In this document: one piece after another, positions 1 through 6,195 of the stretch | How positions within the stretch are numbered: position 1 is the first letter of the stretch | Layout of the letters: each line of letters begins with the position of its first letter | Assembly (NCBI GenBank): GCA_035352555.1 | Contig: DAOPXW010000058.1 | Location: 1 to 11,985 of the forward strand | Direction: 5' to 3' | DNA from: UBA2922 sp035352555 | GTDB lineage: Bacteria; Bacillota; Clostridia; Oscillospirales; Oscillospiraceae | DNA: 11,985 nucleotides | Made by a program: the position numbers and the translations under genes | The notes under the pieces: model-generated | What the model was told of the DNA's origin: nothing | Database searches by the model: none | What the model saw: the letters and a program-made list of their open reading frames with translations, nothing else

Positions 1-1178
1 TTCAGATAATCCGTCTCCGGCACGTCCCAGGCGATGGGGTGGTCGGGGCCCTGCTGGCGCGCCTCGATCTGTTTCAGCGACACATCCGCGTCCCGGGCCG
101 CGTCGGAGAGCATCCTGCGGAAAAGCTCGTCGGTCATGAAGTGGGAGCAGGAGCAGGTGGCCAGAAAGCCGCCGCGGGGCAGCAGCTTCATGGCCTTGAG
201 GTTGATTTCCTTATAGCCGCGGACGGCGGATTTCAGCGTGGCGCCGCTTTTGGTGAAGGCCGGGGGGTCGAGGATGATGAGGTCGTAATCCCGGCACTTT
301 TCCGCCGCCAGCCGGGTCAGCAACTCGAACACGTCCGCCTGCCGGTATTCCACCGAAAGCCCGTTGAGCGCGGCGTTGCGGGCCGCGCATTCCAGCGCGT
401 CGGCGGAGACGTCCACCGAGACCACCTTTTCCGCCCCGGCCAGAGCGCAGTTGAGCCCGAAGGCCCCGGTGTGGGTGAAAAGATCCAGTACCCGGCGCCC
501 CCCGGCCAGCCGCGCCACCGCGGCCCGGTTATATTTCTGGTCCAGGAAGAAGCCGGTTTTTTGCCCGTTGATATAGTCTACGTCGTACCGCACGCCGTTT
601 TCCGTGATGCGGACATGGCCGTCCCCCGCACCGTAGGCGAAGCCCTTTTCCTGGGCCAGCCCCTCCTTTTCCCGGGTCGCGACGTCGTTGCGCCGGTAGA
701 CGGCGGATATTTCCGCGCTTTTGGCATACAGTGTACGGAGCAGCTCCGCGATGATGAACTCCATCCGCCGCTCCATGCCCAGACACAGGCACTGGGTCAC
801 CAGCACGTTTTCAAAGCGGTCCACGGTGAGCCCCGGCAGGCCGTCGGCCTCGCCGAATACCAGCCGGCAGTCGGCAAAATCCCCGCCCATGATCTGGGCG
901 CGGTAATCCGCGGCATAGCGCACCCGGCGGGCGAAAAAGGCGTCGTCATAGCGGTCGTTAGGGTTGCGGGACAGCAGCCGCACCCGGATCTTGGAGTGGT
1001 CGTTGATAAAGCCCGCGCCCAGCCATTTGCCGCCCTGGGAGCGCACATCCACGATGTCTCCGTTCTCATACGGCCCGCTCGCCGCAAGAATCTCCTCGCC
1101 GTATACCCAGGGGTGGCGATCACGCAGGGAGCGTTCGGCTTTGGCCGTGACGGTGACAAAAGCGAAGGGTCTTTCCAT
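1..1178 (-). CDS. rlmI: RlmI-like class I SAM-dependent 23S rRNA (cytosine-C5) methyltransferase, 3' end cut by window edge
   Basis: The predicted role is SAM-dependent C5 methylation of a cytosine in 23S rRNA (position 1962 in E. coli numbering for RlmI). 392 codons are visible and no stop occurs before the edge; the last visible residues (PETDYL) are where this family normally ends, so probably fewer than ten residues are missing. Residues 1-75 resemble the N-terminal PUA domain (HPWVYGEEI near 22). The Rossmann SAM motif VLDLFTHTGAF is at 230-240. The DPPAF motif is at 304-308, and the CSCS motif at 342-345 carries the expected catalytic cysteine. The ATG at 1178 follows AAAGG by about 10 nt. 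A promoter lies directly upstream, divergent from the CapA gene. Family membership is clear; the exact target base is inferred from the family. Confidence 0.93.
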   Translation of the reverse strand, partial: MERPFAFVTVTAKAERSLRDRHPWVYGEEILAASGPYENGDIVDVRSQGGKWLGAGFINDHSKIRVRLLSRNPNDRYDDAFFARRVRYAADYRAQIMGGDFADCRLVFGEADGLPGLTVDRFENVLVTQCLCLGMERRMEFIIAELLRTLYAKSAEISAVYRRNDVATREKEGLAQEKGFAYGAGDGHVRITENGVRYDVDYINGQKTGFFLDQKYNRAAVARLAGGRRVLDLFTHTGAFGLNCALAGAEKVVSVDVSADALECAARNAALNGLSVEYRQADVFELLTRLAAEKCRDYDLIILDPPAFTKSGATLKSAVRGYKEINLKAMKLLPRGGFLATCSCSHFMTDELFRRMLSDAARDADVSLKQIEARQQGPDHPIAWDVPETDYL

Positions 1179-1211
1179 CTTGTTTGCGCCTTTCTGCTTC
1201 AGATTTGCCTT

Positions 1212-1240
1212 ATTTTACAGCAAAGGTGAAAATTCTACAA
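1212..1240 (-). promoter_or_regulatory. Promoter of the rRNA methyltransferase gene
   Basis: Reading the minus strand, TTGTAG (1235-1240) and TAAAAT (1212-1217) are separated by exactly 17 nt. This is a good sigma-A-like pair, about 34 nt upstream of the ATG at 1178. The -35 box sits only 7 bp from the -35 box of the divergent CapA promoter. Confidence 0.6.
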
Positions 1241-1247
1241 GTACGGC

Positions 1248-1276
1248 TTGCGCCGGAGAGCCGGACTCAGTATAAT
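1248..1276 (+). promoter_or_regulatory. Promoter of the CapA-family gene
   Basis: TTGCGC (1248-1253) and a perfect TATAAT (1271-1276) are separated by 17 nt. The predicted start of transcription is near 1283, giving a leader of about 25 nt before the ATG at 1310. Confidence 0.65.
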
Positions 1277-1309
1277 AATAGCTACTGAATTTTTAGTCGA
1301 GGTGCGGGA

Positions 1310-2431
1310 ATGAAGAAAAAACTGGCTTGGAGAATCCTGGGCGGCATTCTGTTGGGGGCGCTGACGGTGGCACTGGCGGCCACGGCGGCGCTGCGCATGG
1401 GCGTTTCCCCGGCGGAGCAATCGGCTCCCCCCGCGGCGGAGGCCACGCCTGTACCCACGCCCTCTCCGACCCCCGCGCCCACCACCTACACGCTGTCTTT
1501 CGTCGGGGACTGCACCCTGGCCTCCAGCCAGTACAACAACGATTTCGAGAACAGGATGAAGGGGGATACCAGCTATCCCTTTAAGAATACGGTGCAGTAC
1601 TTCAAGGCCGACGATCTCACGGTGGCCAATCTGGAGTGCAGCTTCTCCAACCGCAGCATGACCTCCGACGGCACCTTCTATTTTCTGGCGCCCACCTCCT
1701 TTGCCAAAATTCTGGTGGACGGGGACGTGGATTTCGTCACCACCGCCAACAACCACCGCCACGACTTTGGCGAGGCCGGCATCACCGACACCGAGGCCGC
1801 GCTGGACGCCGTGGGCGTGGCCCACGCCGGGGAGAACGAGACCTATCTCTACGACATGGACGGCGTAAAGGTGGGCTTCTACTGCCTGTTCAACGGGCTG
1901 GTGCCTACAGCCGATCTGGTCACCAAAGGCGTTGAGAGCCTGAAGCAGCAGGGCGCGGAATATATCGTCTGCGCGCTCCACTGGGGCGTGGAGGGCTCGT
2001 ATCAGGTCACTGCCGACCAGACCGCCGCGGCCCACGCCGCCATCGACGCCGGGGCGAACATCGTCTACGGCAGCCACCCCCATGTGCTCCAGAAAATTGA
2101 GGCGTACGACGGCGGCATCATCCTGTACAGCATGGGCAATTTCTCCTTCGGCGGCAATACCGCCCCCCGGGACCGGGACACCGCCATCGTGCAGGTGAAG
2201 GTCACCAAGTCCGCCGACGGCGCCCTCAGCACCGACGGCTACGACATCATCCCCTGCTGCGTCAGCTCCACCGCGGGCGTCAACGACTATTGCCCCAAGC
2301 CCTATGAGAAGGACAGCGAGGAATACAAGCGCACCCTCTCCAAGCTGGACGGCACCTGGAAGGGCAAGGATCTGAACGTGGATTATTCCGCGTATCACAC
2401 GTCCGCTGCCAGCGCCGCGCCCACGGAATAA
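1310..2431 (+). CDS. CapA/PgsA-family membrane-anchored metallophosphatase-like protein
   Basis: This 373-residue protein belongs to the CapA family, related to calcineurin-like metallophosphoesterases and first known from poly-gamma-glutamate capsule assembly. Residues 5-29 form a hydrophobic signal anchor. Residues 39-58 are a Pro/Ala/Thr-rich linker that would hold the enzyme domain away from the membrane on the outside. Family motifs follow in order: FVGDCTL (64-70), NLEC (107-110), ANNHRHDFG (146-154), LHWG (223-226), GSHPHV (254-259) and YSMGNFSFGG (273-282), with candidate metal ligands D67, N148, H149, H224, H256 and H258. The ATG at 1310 follows GAGGTG by a short spacer. No other capsule or poly-glutamate gene (pgsB, pgsC, pgsE) is in the window, so the substrate is unknown; many Clostridia carry such orphan CapA proteins. 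Fold assignment is confident, capsule function is not. Confidence 0.9.
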   Translation: MKKKLAWRILGGILLGALTVALAATAALRMGVSPAEQSAPPAAEATPVPTPSPTPAPTTYTLSFVGDCTLASSQYNNDFENRMKGDTSYPFKNTVQYFKADDLTVANLECSFSNRSMTSDGTFYFLAPTSFAKILVDGDVDFVTTANNHRHDFGEAGITDTEAALDAVGVAHAGENETYLYDMDGVKVGFYCLFNGLVPTADLVTKGVESLKQQGAEYIVCALHWGVEGSYQVTADQTAAAHAAIDAGANIVYGSHPHVLQKIEAYDGGIILYSMGNFSFGGNTAPRDRDTAIVQVKVTKSADGALSTDGYDIIPCCVSSTAGVNDYCPKPYEKDSEEYKRTLSKLDGTWKGKDLNVDYSAYHTSAASAAPTE

Positions 2432-2444
2432 AGTTGAAAATCCA

Positions 2445-2473
2445 GCCGCCGCGCCCCTTTCGGGCGCGGCGGC
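2445..2473. terminator. Convergent GC-rich hairpin, probable terminator for the minus-strand repressor
   Basis: A 12-bp perfect stem (GCCGCCGCGCCC, 2445-2456, with its complement at 2462-2473) closes a 5-nt loop between two convergent genes. Read on the minus strand it is followed by a T-rich tail (ATTTTCAACTTTATT), so it fits best as the terminator of the S24 repressor. On the plus strand no T tract follows, so termination of the CapA transcript here is less certain. Confidence 0.6.
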
Positions 2474-2499
2474 TTCGCCGTCCTATTGGGCGACCCGCG

Positions 2500-3243
2500 T
2501 TACGCCTCCGGCAGGGGGATCTTCCTGTCCGTCAGCACCCGGCCGAAGCAGAACAGCGTTACCCCGGAGGAGGAGGGGATGTCCACATCCGCGTCCCGGC
2601 GCCGGCGGTTGGCGGAAAACAGGTGCACGCTGCCCGCGTAATCCCGGCAATACTGCTTGCACTTCATGTCCCCGTCCACATAGAACAGCCCCACGTCACC
2701 ATCGTGCAGAATCTCGCCCCGGCGGCACAGCGCCACGGAACCGTTCATCAGATACGGCTCCATGCTGTCGCCCTCGATGCGCACGGCAAAATCCGCCCGG
2801 GAGGAAGCGGGCACGGCATAGTCGCTGTAATCGTCCCCCAGCGCGGGGGAGGCGTAGCCCGCGGCGGCGGGCGTGGCGTACAGCGGGATGATCTTCGTCT
2901 CGTCCGCCCGGGCGGACGCTGTGTCCTCCACCCGGCGCAGCTCGGCGTCCACCACCAGATCGGTCAGGACCCTGCCCGGCTCGTCCAGCCGGCGATAATG
3001 CCGCACCAACCCCCATTCCCGACCGTCCGGCATATTCGGCAGCTCCCCGGCCTCCTCGGAAAAACGCTCCACCGGCACGCTCAGCTCCCGGCAGATGCGC
3101 AGCATCAGGTCAAAATCCACCTTCTGACTGTCCCGCTTGACCATGCTGTACAGGGTCTGCGGCGATAGGTCCAGCCGGCGCGCCAGCTCGCTGACGCTGA
3201 CGTCCTGCTCGACGAGGATGCGCTTGAGTGTGGAACCTCTCAT
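2500..3243 (-). CDS. XRE-HTH / S24 (LexA-CI type) self-cleaving repressor
   Basis: This 247-residue transcription factor resembles phage CI and LexA-fold repressors. An XRE helix-turn-helix covers about residues 4-62, with the core VSVSELARRLDLSPQTLYS at 15-33. A linker leads to an S24 peptidase domain. A candidate Ala-Gly cleavage site is AAAG at 126-129, the nucleophile Ser160 lies in GDSMEP (158-163), and the general-base lysine is K196 in KCKQY. All elements for autocleavage are therefore present, which in LexA/CI is stimulated by RecA filaments. The ATG at 3243 follows AAAGGGG. A promoter with an inverted-repeat operator lies immediately upstream, implying autorepression. It is not LexA proper: it has an XRE rather than a winged LexA N-terminus, and its operator is unlike the Bacillus GAAC-N4-GTTC SOS box. 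No phage gene accompanies it. Its regulon is unknown; it diverges from the cadC operon. Confidence 0.88.
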   Translation of the reverse strand: MRGSTLKRILVEQDVSVSELARRLDLSPQTLYSMVKRDSQKVDFDLMLRICRELSVPVERFSEEAGELPNMPDGREWGLVRHYRRLDEPGRVLTDLVVDAELRRVEDTASARADETKIIPLYATPAAAGYASPALGDDYSDYAVPASSRADFAVRIEGDSMEPYLMNGSVALCRRGEILHDGDVGLFYVDGDMKCKQYCRDYAGSVHLFSANRRRRDADVDIPSSSGVTLFCFGRVLTDRKIPLPEA

Positions 3244-3273
3244 GGCGTCCGCCCCTTTCCTGCTTTTTCATTC

Positions 3274-3302
3274 ACCATAGCATTTGTCGAAAAATATGTC
3301 AA
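3274..3302 (-). promoter_or_regulatory. Promoter of the S24 repressor gene
   Basis: Reading the minus strand, a perfect TTGACA (3297-3302) and TATGGT (3274-3279) are separated by 17 nt. One arm of the inverted-repeat operator lies inside this spacer and the other lies just upstream of the -35 box, so an occupied operator would block polymerase. Confidence 0.7.
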
Positions 3303-3321
3303 GGAATAATTTTCGACAAAT
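3282..3321. promoter_or_regulatory. Inverted-repeat operator, probably for the adjacent S24 repressor
   Basis: ATTTGTCGAAAA (3282-3293) and its exact complement TTTTCGACAAAT (3310-3321) form a 12-bp perfect inverted repeat with a 16-nt spacer. Each arm is itself nearly palindromic around TCGA, so it may be two dimer sites 28 bp apart centre to centre. The arms bracket the -35 element of the repressor promoter. The far arm ends about 30 bp before the -35 of the cadC promoter, so effects on cadC are possible but less direct. Assignment to this repressor rests on position. Confidence 0.65.
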
Positions 3322-3350
3322 AAATTATGCTAATGCGCACAAAATATCCG

Positions 3351-3379
3351 TTGACAGGAGAAGAAAGTCATTATAATAT
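3351..3379 (+). promoter_or_regulatory. Promoter of the cadC-cadA operon
   Basis: A perfect TTGACA at 3351-3356 is followed by TAATAT at 3374-3379 with 17-nt spacing. An overlapping perfect TATAAT sits at 3372-3377 with 15-nt spacing. Either gives a strong sigma-A-like promoter whose start region overlaps the candidate ArsR operator. Confidence 0.7.
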
Positions 3380-3402
3380 ATGAACAGATGAACATATGTT
3401 GA
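3378..3402. promoter_or_regulatory. Candidate ArsR/SmtB-family operator of the cadC-cadA operon
   Basis: The segment carries ATGAACA twice in direct repeat (3380-3386 and 3388-3394). It also holds an imperfect palindrome TGAACA-TA-TGTTGA centred at 3395.5. TGAACA/TGTTCA half-sites around a short AT core are typical of SmtB/CzrA/CadC operators, and the position on the transcription start fits repression. The wider 12-2-12 symmetry is only partial, so the exact boundaries are uncertain. Confidence 0.55.
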
Positions 3403-3412
3403 GGTGAACGCC

Positions 3413-3775
3413 ATGAACAAAAATGAAGAGCTCTGCTGCGGGGAGGAAAAGATCCACGAAGCCGCGCTGGCCGAGGCCCGCAGCCATCTGCCGGATGAGA
3501 TCGCCCTGAGCGATCTGGCCGAATTTTTCCGCATCTTCGGGGACAGCACCCGCATCCGCATCCTGTACGCGCTGTACGAATGCGAGATGTGCGTGTGCGA
3601 CCTGGCCGCGCTGCTGGGAGCCAGCCAGTCCGCGGTGTCCCATCAGCTGGGTATCCTGCGGGCCAACAAGCTGGTGAAGTACCGGCGGGAGGGCAAGACC
3701 ATCTTTTACGCGCTGGACGACGACCACATTTTTTCCATCCTGGCCCAGGGCATGGAACACATCGGGGAGGACTGA
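3413..3775 (+). CDS. cadC: CadC-like ArsR-family metal-sensing repressor
   Basis: This 120-residue winged-helix sensor should dissociate from its operator when soft divalent metals (Cd, Pb, Zn) bind. The recognition helix region is ASQSAVSHQLGILRANKLV (70-88) with the wing YRREGKTIFYAL following. Two metal sites can be read. The alpha3N-type site has C60 and C62 (CVC at 60-62), with C8/C9 in the N-terminal arm and an extra C57. The alpha5-type site has D103, H105, H116 and E119. The spacing of CVC and of D-H-H-E equals Staphylococcus aureus CadC (C58, C60, D101, H103, H114, E117) with a constant offset of two. I chose the ATG at 3413 because GAGGTG lies 6 nt before it; the in-frame GTG at 3404 is part of that ribosome binding site. 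The next gene begins 3 nt after the stop. Metal choice is inferred. Confidence 0.93.
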   Translation: MNKNEELCCGEEKIHEAALAEARSHLPDEIALSDLAEFFRIFGDSTRIRILYALYECEMCVCDLAALLGASQSAVSHQLGILRANKLVKYRREGKTIFYALDDDHIFSILAQGMEHIGED

Positions 3776-3778
3776 GCC

Positions 3779-5683
3779 ATGGTACAGGAAGTTGAGACCG
3801 AAAAAGCCTGCGCCTCCGGGCACGCCGAGCACGAGGAGCCCGACAGAAACGAAAAATGGTTCGTGCTGGCCGGAGCCGCGCTGTTGGCCGCGGCCTGGCT
3901 GCTGCCCACCGAGGGCTGGCTGCGGCTGGCCACGTTTTTGATCCCCTATCTGCTGGTGGGCTTCGGAACGCTGAAGGAGGCCGCGGAAAAGCTGCTGCAC
4001 GGCGCTGTGCTGGAGGAGGATTTCCTCATGGCCGTGGCCTCCATCGGCGCCTTCGCCGTCGGCGAATATCCCGAGGCCGTGGCGGTGATGCTTTTCTACC
4101 GCGTGGGTGAGCTGTTTGAGGATTACGCCGTGGGCTCCTCCCGCCGCTCCATCGCGGCGCTGATGGACATTCGCCCGGACTACGCCAATCTGGAGCGGGA
4201 CGGCAGGCTGCAAAAGGTGGACCCCGCCGACGTACGACCGGGAGAGGTGATCACCGTGCTGCCCGGGGAGAAGGTGCCGCTGGACGGCGTGCTCATCGAG
4301 GGCGAGACCACGCTGGACACCGCCGCCCTCACCGGCGAATCCGTGCCCCGCGCCGCCCAGACCGGGGAGAAGATCGTCTCCGGCTGCATCAACCTTACGG
4401 GCCTCATCAAGGTCAGGGTCACCAGTACCTTCGGCGAATCCACCGTGTCCAGGATCATCGAGCTGGCGGAAAATTCCGCCAGACTCAAGAGCCGCAGCGA
4501 GGATTTCATCACCCGCTTTGCCCGCGTCTACACTCCTGTTGTGGTGGGCGCTGCGGCGGCGCTGGCGCTGATCCCGTCGCTGATCACCGGCGACTGGAGC
4601 GAGTGGGTGCGCCGGGCGCTGATCTTTCTGGTGGTGTCCTGCCCCTGCGCGCTGGTGGTCAGCGTCCCGCTGACTTTCTTCGGCGGCATCGGCGGCGCCT
4701 CCCGCAGCGGCATTCTCATCAAGGGCTCCAACTATCTGGAGGCCCTGTCCAAGGCCGACATCGTGGCCTTCGACAAGACCGGCACCGTCACCCAGGGACG
4801 CTTCGCAGTCACCGGCGTGTGCCGCGCCGGGACCATGGGCGAGGACGAGATGATCTCGCTGGCCGCCATGGCCGAGTATTATTCCAACCATCCCATCGCG
4901 CTGTCGCTGAAGGAGGCCAGCCGCGACCTGCCGGACCCCGCCTCCGTCACCGGGGTGGAGGAGCTCCCGGGCCGGGGCGTGAAGGCCGTCATCGGCGGCC
5001 GGGCAGTGTTGGCGGGAAACGCCGCTTTGATGCGGGACAACGGCGTGGAGCCCACCATAGACGAGCATGCGGGCGCCATCGTGCATTTGGCCTGCGACGG
5101 GGCTTACTGCGGCCACATTGTGGTGGCGGATAAGCTGAAACCCGGCGCCGGCGCCGCCATGGCCGCCCTGCGGGCGCTGGGTGTATCCCGCACGGTGATG
5201 CTCACCGGCGATCTGAAGGCCGTGGGCGACGCGGTGGGCAGGGAAGTGGGCGTGGACGAGGTGCGCGCCGAACTGATGCCCGCGGGCAAGGTGGAGGCCG
5301 TGGAAGCGCTGCTGGCGCAGCGCCGGCCCGGGCGGACGCTGGCCTTCGTGGGCGACGGCGTCAACGACGCGCCGGTGCTGGCCAGGGCCGACGTGGGCGT
5401 GGCCATGGGCGCGCTGGGCTCCGACGCCGCCATCGAAGCCGCCGACATCGTGCTGATGGACGACGATATCCGCCGCCTGCCGCTGGCCATCCGCATCGCC
5501 CGGCGCACCATGCGCATCGCAAAGGAAAATATCGTGGTTGCATTGGCTGTAAAATTTGTTATACTGATTTTAGGCGCTCTGGGCATCGCGGATATGTGGC
5601 TGGCGGTGTTCGGCGATGTGGGCGTGCTGATTCTGGCCGTGCTCAACGCCACCAGAGCTCTGCGAAAGGAGAAAATACAATGA
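3779..5683 (+). CDS. cadA: P1B-type Zn/Cd/Pb-exporting ATPase lacking an HMA domain
   Basis: This 634-residue inner-membrane pump is predicted to export Zn(II), Cd(II) or Pb(II) using ATP. Motifs in order: TGES (185-188, actuator), CPC (288-290, transport site), DKTGT with phospho-acceptor D332, the HP dipeptide of the nucleotide domain (371-372), GDGVNDAP (525-532), K592 in the seventh membrane helix and D613 in the eighth. The intervals C288-to-D332 (44) and K592-to-D613 (21) equal those in E. coli ZntA (C392/D436, K693/D714), which points to the P1B-2 metal group rather than copper. There is no N-terminal CxxC HMA domain; a 26-residue tail with C11, H15, H18 and many Glu stands in its place. 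The ATG at 3779 follows GGGGAGG by 8 nt. The stop overlaps the next start (ATGA). Confidence 0.96.
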   Translation: MVQEVETEKACASGHAEHEEPDRNEKWFVLAGAALLAAAWLLPTEGWLRLATFLIPYLLVGFGTLKEAAEKLLHGAVLEEDFLMAVASIGAFAVGEYPEAVAVMLFYRVGELFEDYAVGSSRRSIAALMDIRPDYANLERDGRLQKVDPADVRPGEVITVLPGEKVPLDGVLIEGETTLDTAALTGESVPRAAQTGEKIVSGCINLTGLIKVRVTSTFGESTVSRIIELAENSARLKSRSEDFITRFARVYTPVVVGAAAALALIPSLITGDWSEWVRRALIFLVVSCPCALVVSVPLTFFGGIGGASRSGILIKGSNYLEALSKADIVAFDKTGTVTQGRFAVTGVCRAGTMGEDEMISLAAMAEYYSNHPIALSLKEASRDLPDPASVTGVEELPGRGVKAVIGGRAVLAGNAALMRDNGVEPTIDEHAGAIVHLACDGAYCGHIVVADKLKPGAGAAMAALRALGVSRTVMLTGDLKAVGDAVGREVGVDEVRAELMPAGKVEAVEALLAQRRPGRTLAFVGDGVNDAPVLARADVGVAMGALGSDAAIEAADIVLMDDDIRRLPLAIRIARRTMRIAKENIVVALAVKFVILILGALGIADMWLAVFGDVGVLILAVLNATRALRKEKIQ

Positions 5684-6195
5684 CGGCTTTGGAAAATCTC
5701 TATACGCGCCGCAGCATCCGAAAATATAAGCCCGAACAGATCACGGACGAGGCGCTGGAACAGGTGCTGAAGGCCGGCACGCTGGCCCCCACCGGCATGA
5801 ACCGGCAGTCCCCCATCATCGTTGCCGTGCAGAACGGGGACGATATCGCCCTGATGTCCCGGCTCAACGCCCAGGCGTGGGGCAGGGAAATCGAACCGTT
5901 TTACGGCGCGCCCACCGTGCTGGTGGTGCTGGCGGAGGCTTCCTCCCGCTTCGCCGTGCAGGACGGCAGTCTGGTGATGGGCAATCTCATGAACGCGGCC
6001 CACGCCGCGGGCCTGGGCTCCTGCTGGATCAACCGGGCCAAGGAAGTATTCGACAGCGACGAGGGCAGGGCTCTGCTGAAAAAGTGGGGTGTGGAGGGCG
6101 AGTATGTGGGCGTGGGCAACTGCGTTCTCGGTTATGCCGCCGAAGCCCCCGCGCCGAAGCCCCGCAAGGAACACTACGTCTATTACGTCAGATGA
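5680..6195 (+). CDS. Nitroreductase-family FMN oxidoreductase
   Basis: This 171-residue flavoprotein belongs to the nitroreductase superfamily, which uses NAD(P)H and FMN to reduce varied substrates. Visible family features are the N-terminal FMN-phosphate motif RRSIRKY (10-16), PTGMNRQSP (37-45), and GLGSCWINR (111-119) in the second FMN-binding region, then GYAAEAPAPKPRK near the C-terminus. It is short but within the range of the compact subfamily. The ATG at 5680 overlaps the cadA stop as ATGA, with AAAGGAG 8 nt upstream; an upstream in-frame ATG at 5596 lies inside cadA and has no such site. It is translationally coupled to both neighbours. Substrate is unknown; linkage to a metal pump may mean metal-induced expression. 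Confidence 0.92.
   Translation: MTALENLYTRRSIRKYKPEQITDEALEQVLKAGTLAPTGMNRQSPIIVAVQNGDDIALMSRLNAQAWGREIEPFYGAPTVLVVLAEASSRFAVQDGSLVMGNLMNAAHAAGLGSCWINRAKEVFDSDEGRALLKKWGVEGEYVGVGNCVLGYAAEAPAPKPRKEHYVYYVR

Noticed and set aside
39..1229. Plus-strand open frame of 396 codons at the left edge
   Set aside because: It is antisense to the RlmI-like methyltransferase, whose motifs DPPAF and CSCS and proper start are on the minus strand.
3404..3412. GTG start at 3404 for cadC
   Set aside because: The GTG is part of the GAGGTG ribosome binding site of the ATG at 3413 and has no site of its own.
3371..5116. Minus-strand open frame of 581 codons opposite cadC-cadA
   Set aside because: It is an antisense shadow of two well-supported genes, with biased composition, no family motif and no ribosome binding site.
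5596..5679. Upstream ATG at 5596 for the nitroreductase
   Set aside because: It lies inside the end of cadA without a ribosome binding site; the ATG at 5680 has AAAGGAG and an N-terminus typical of the family.
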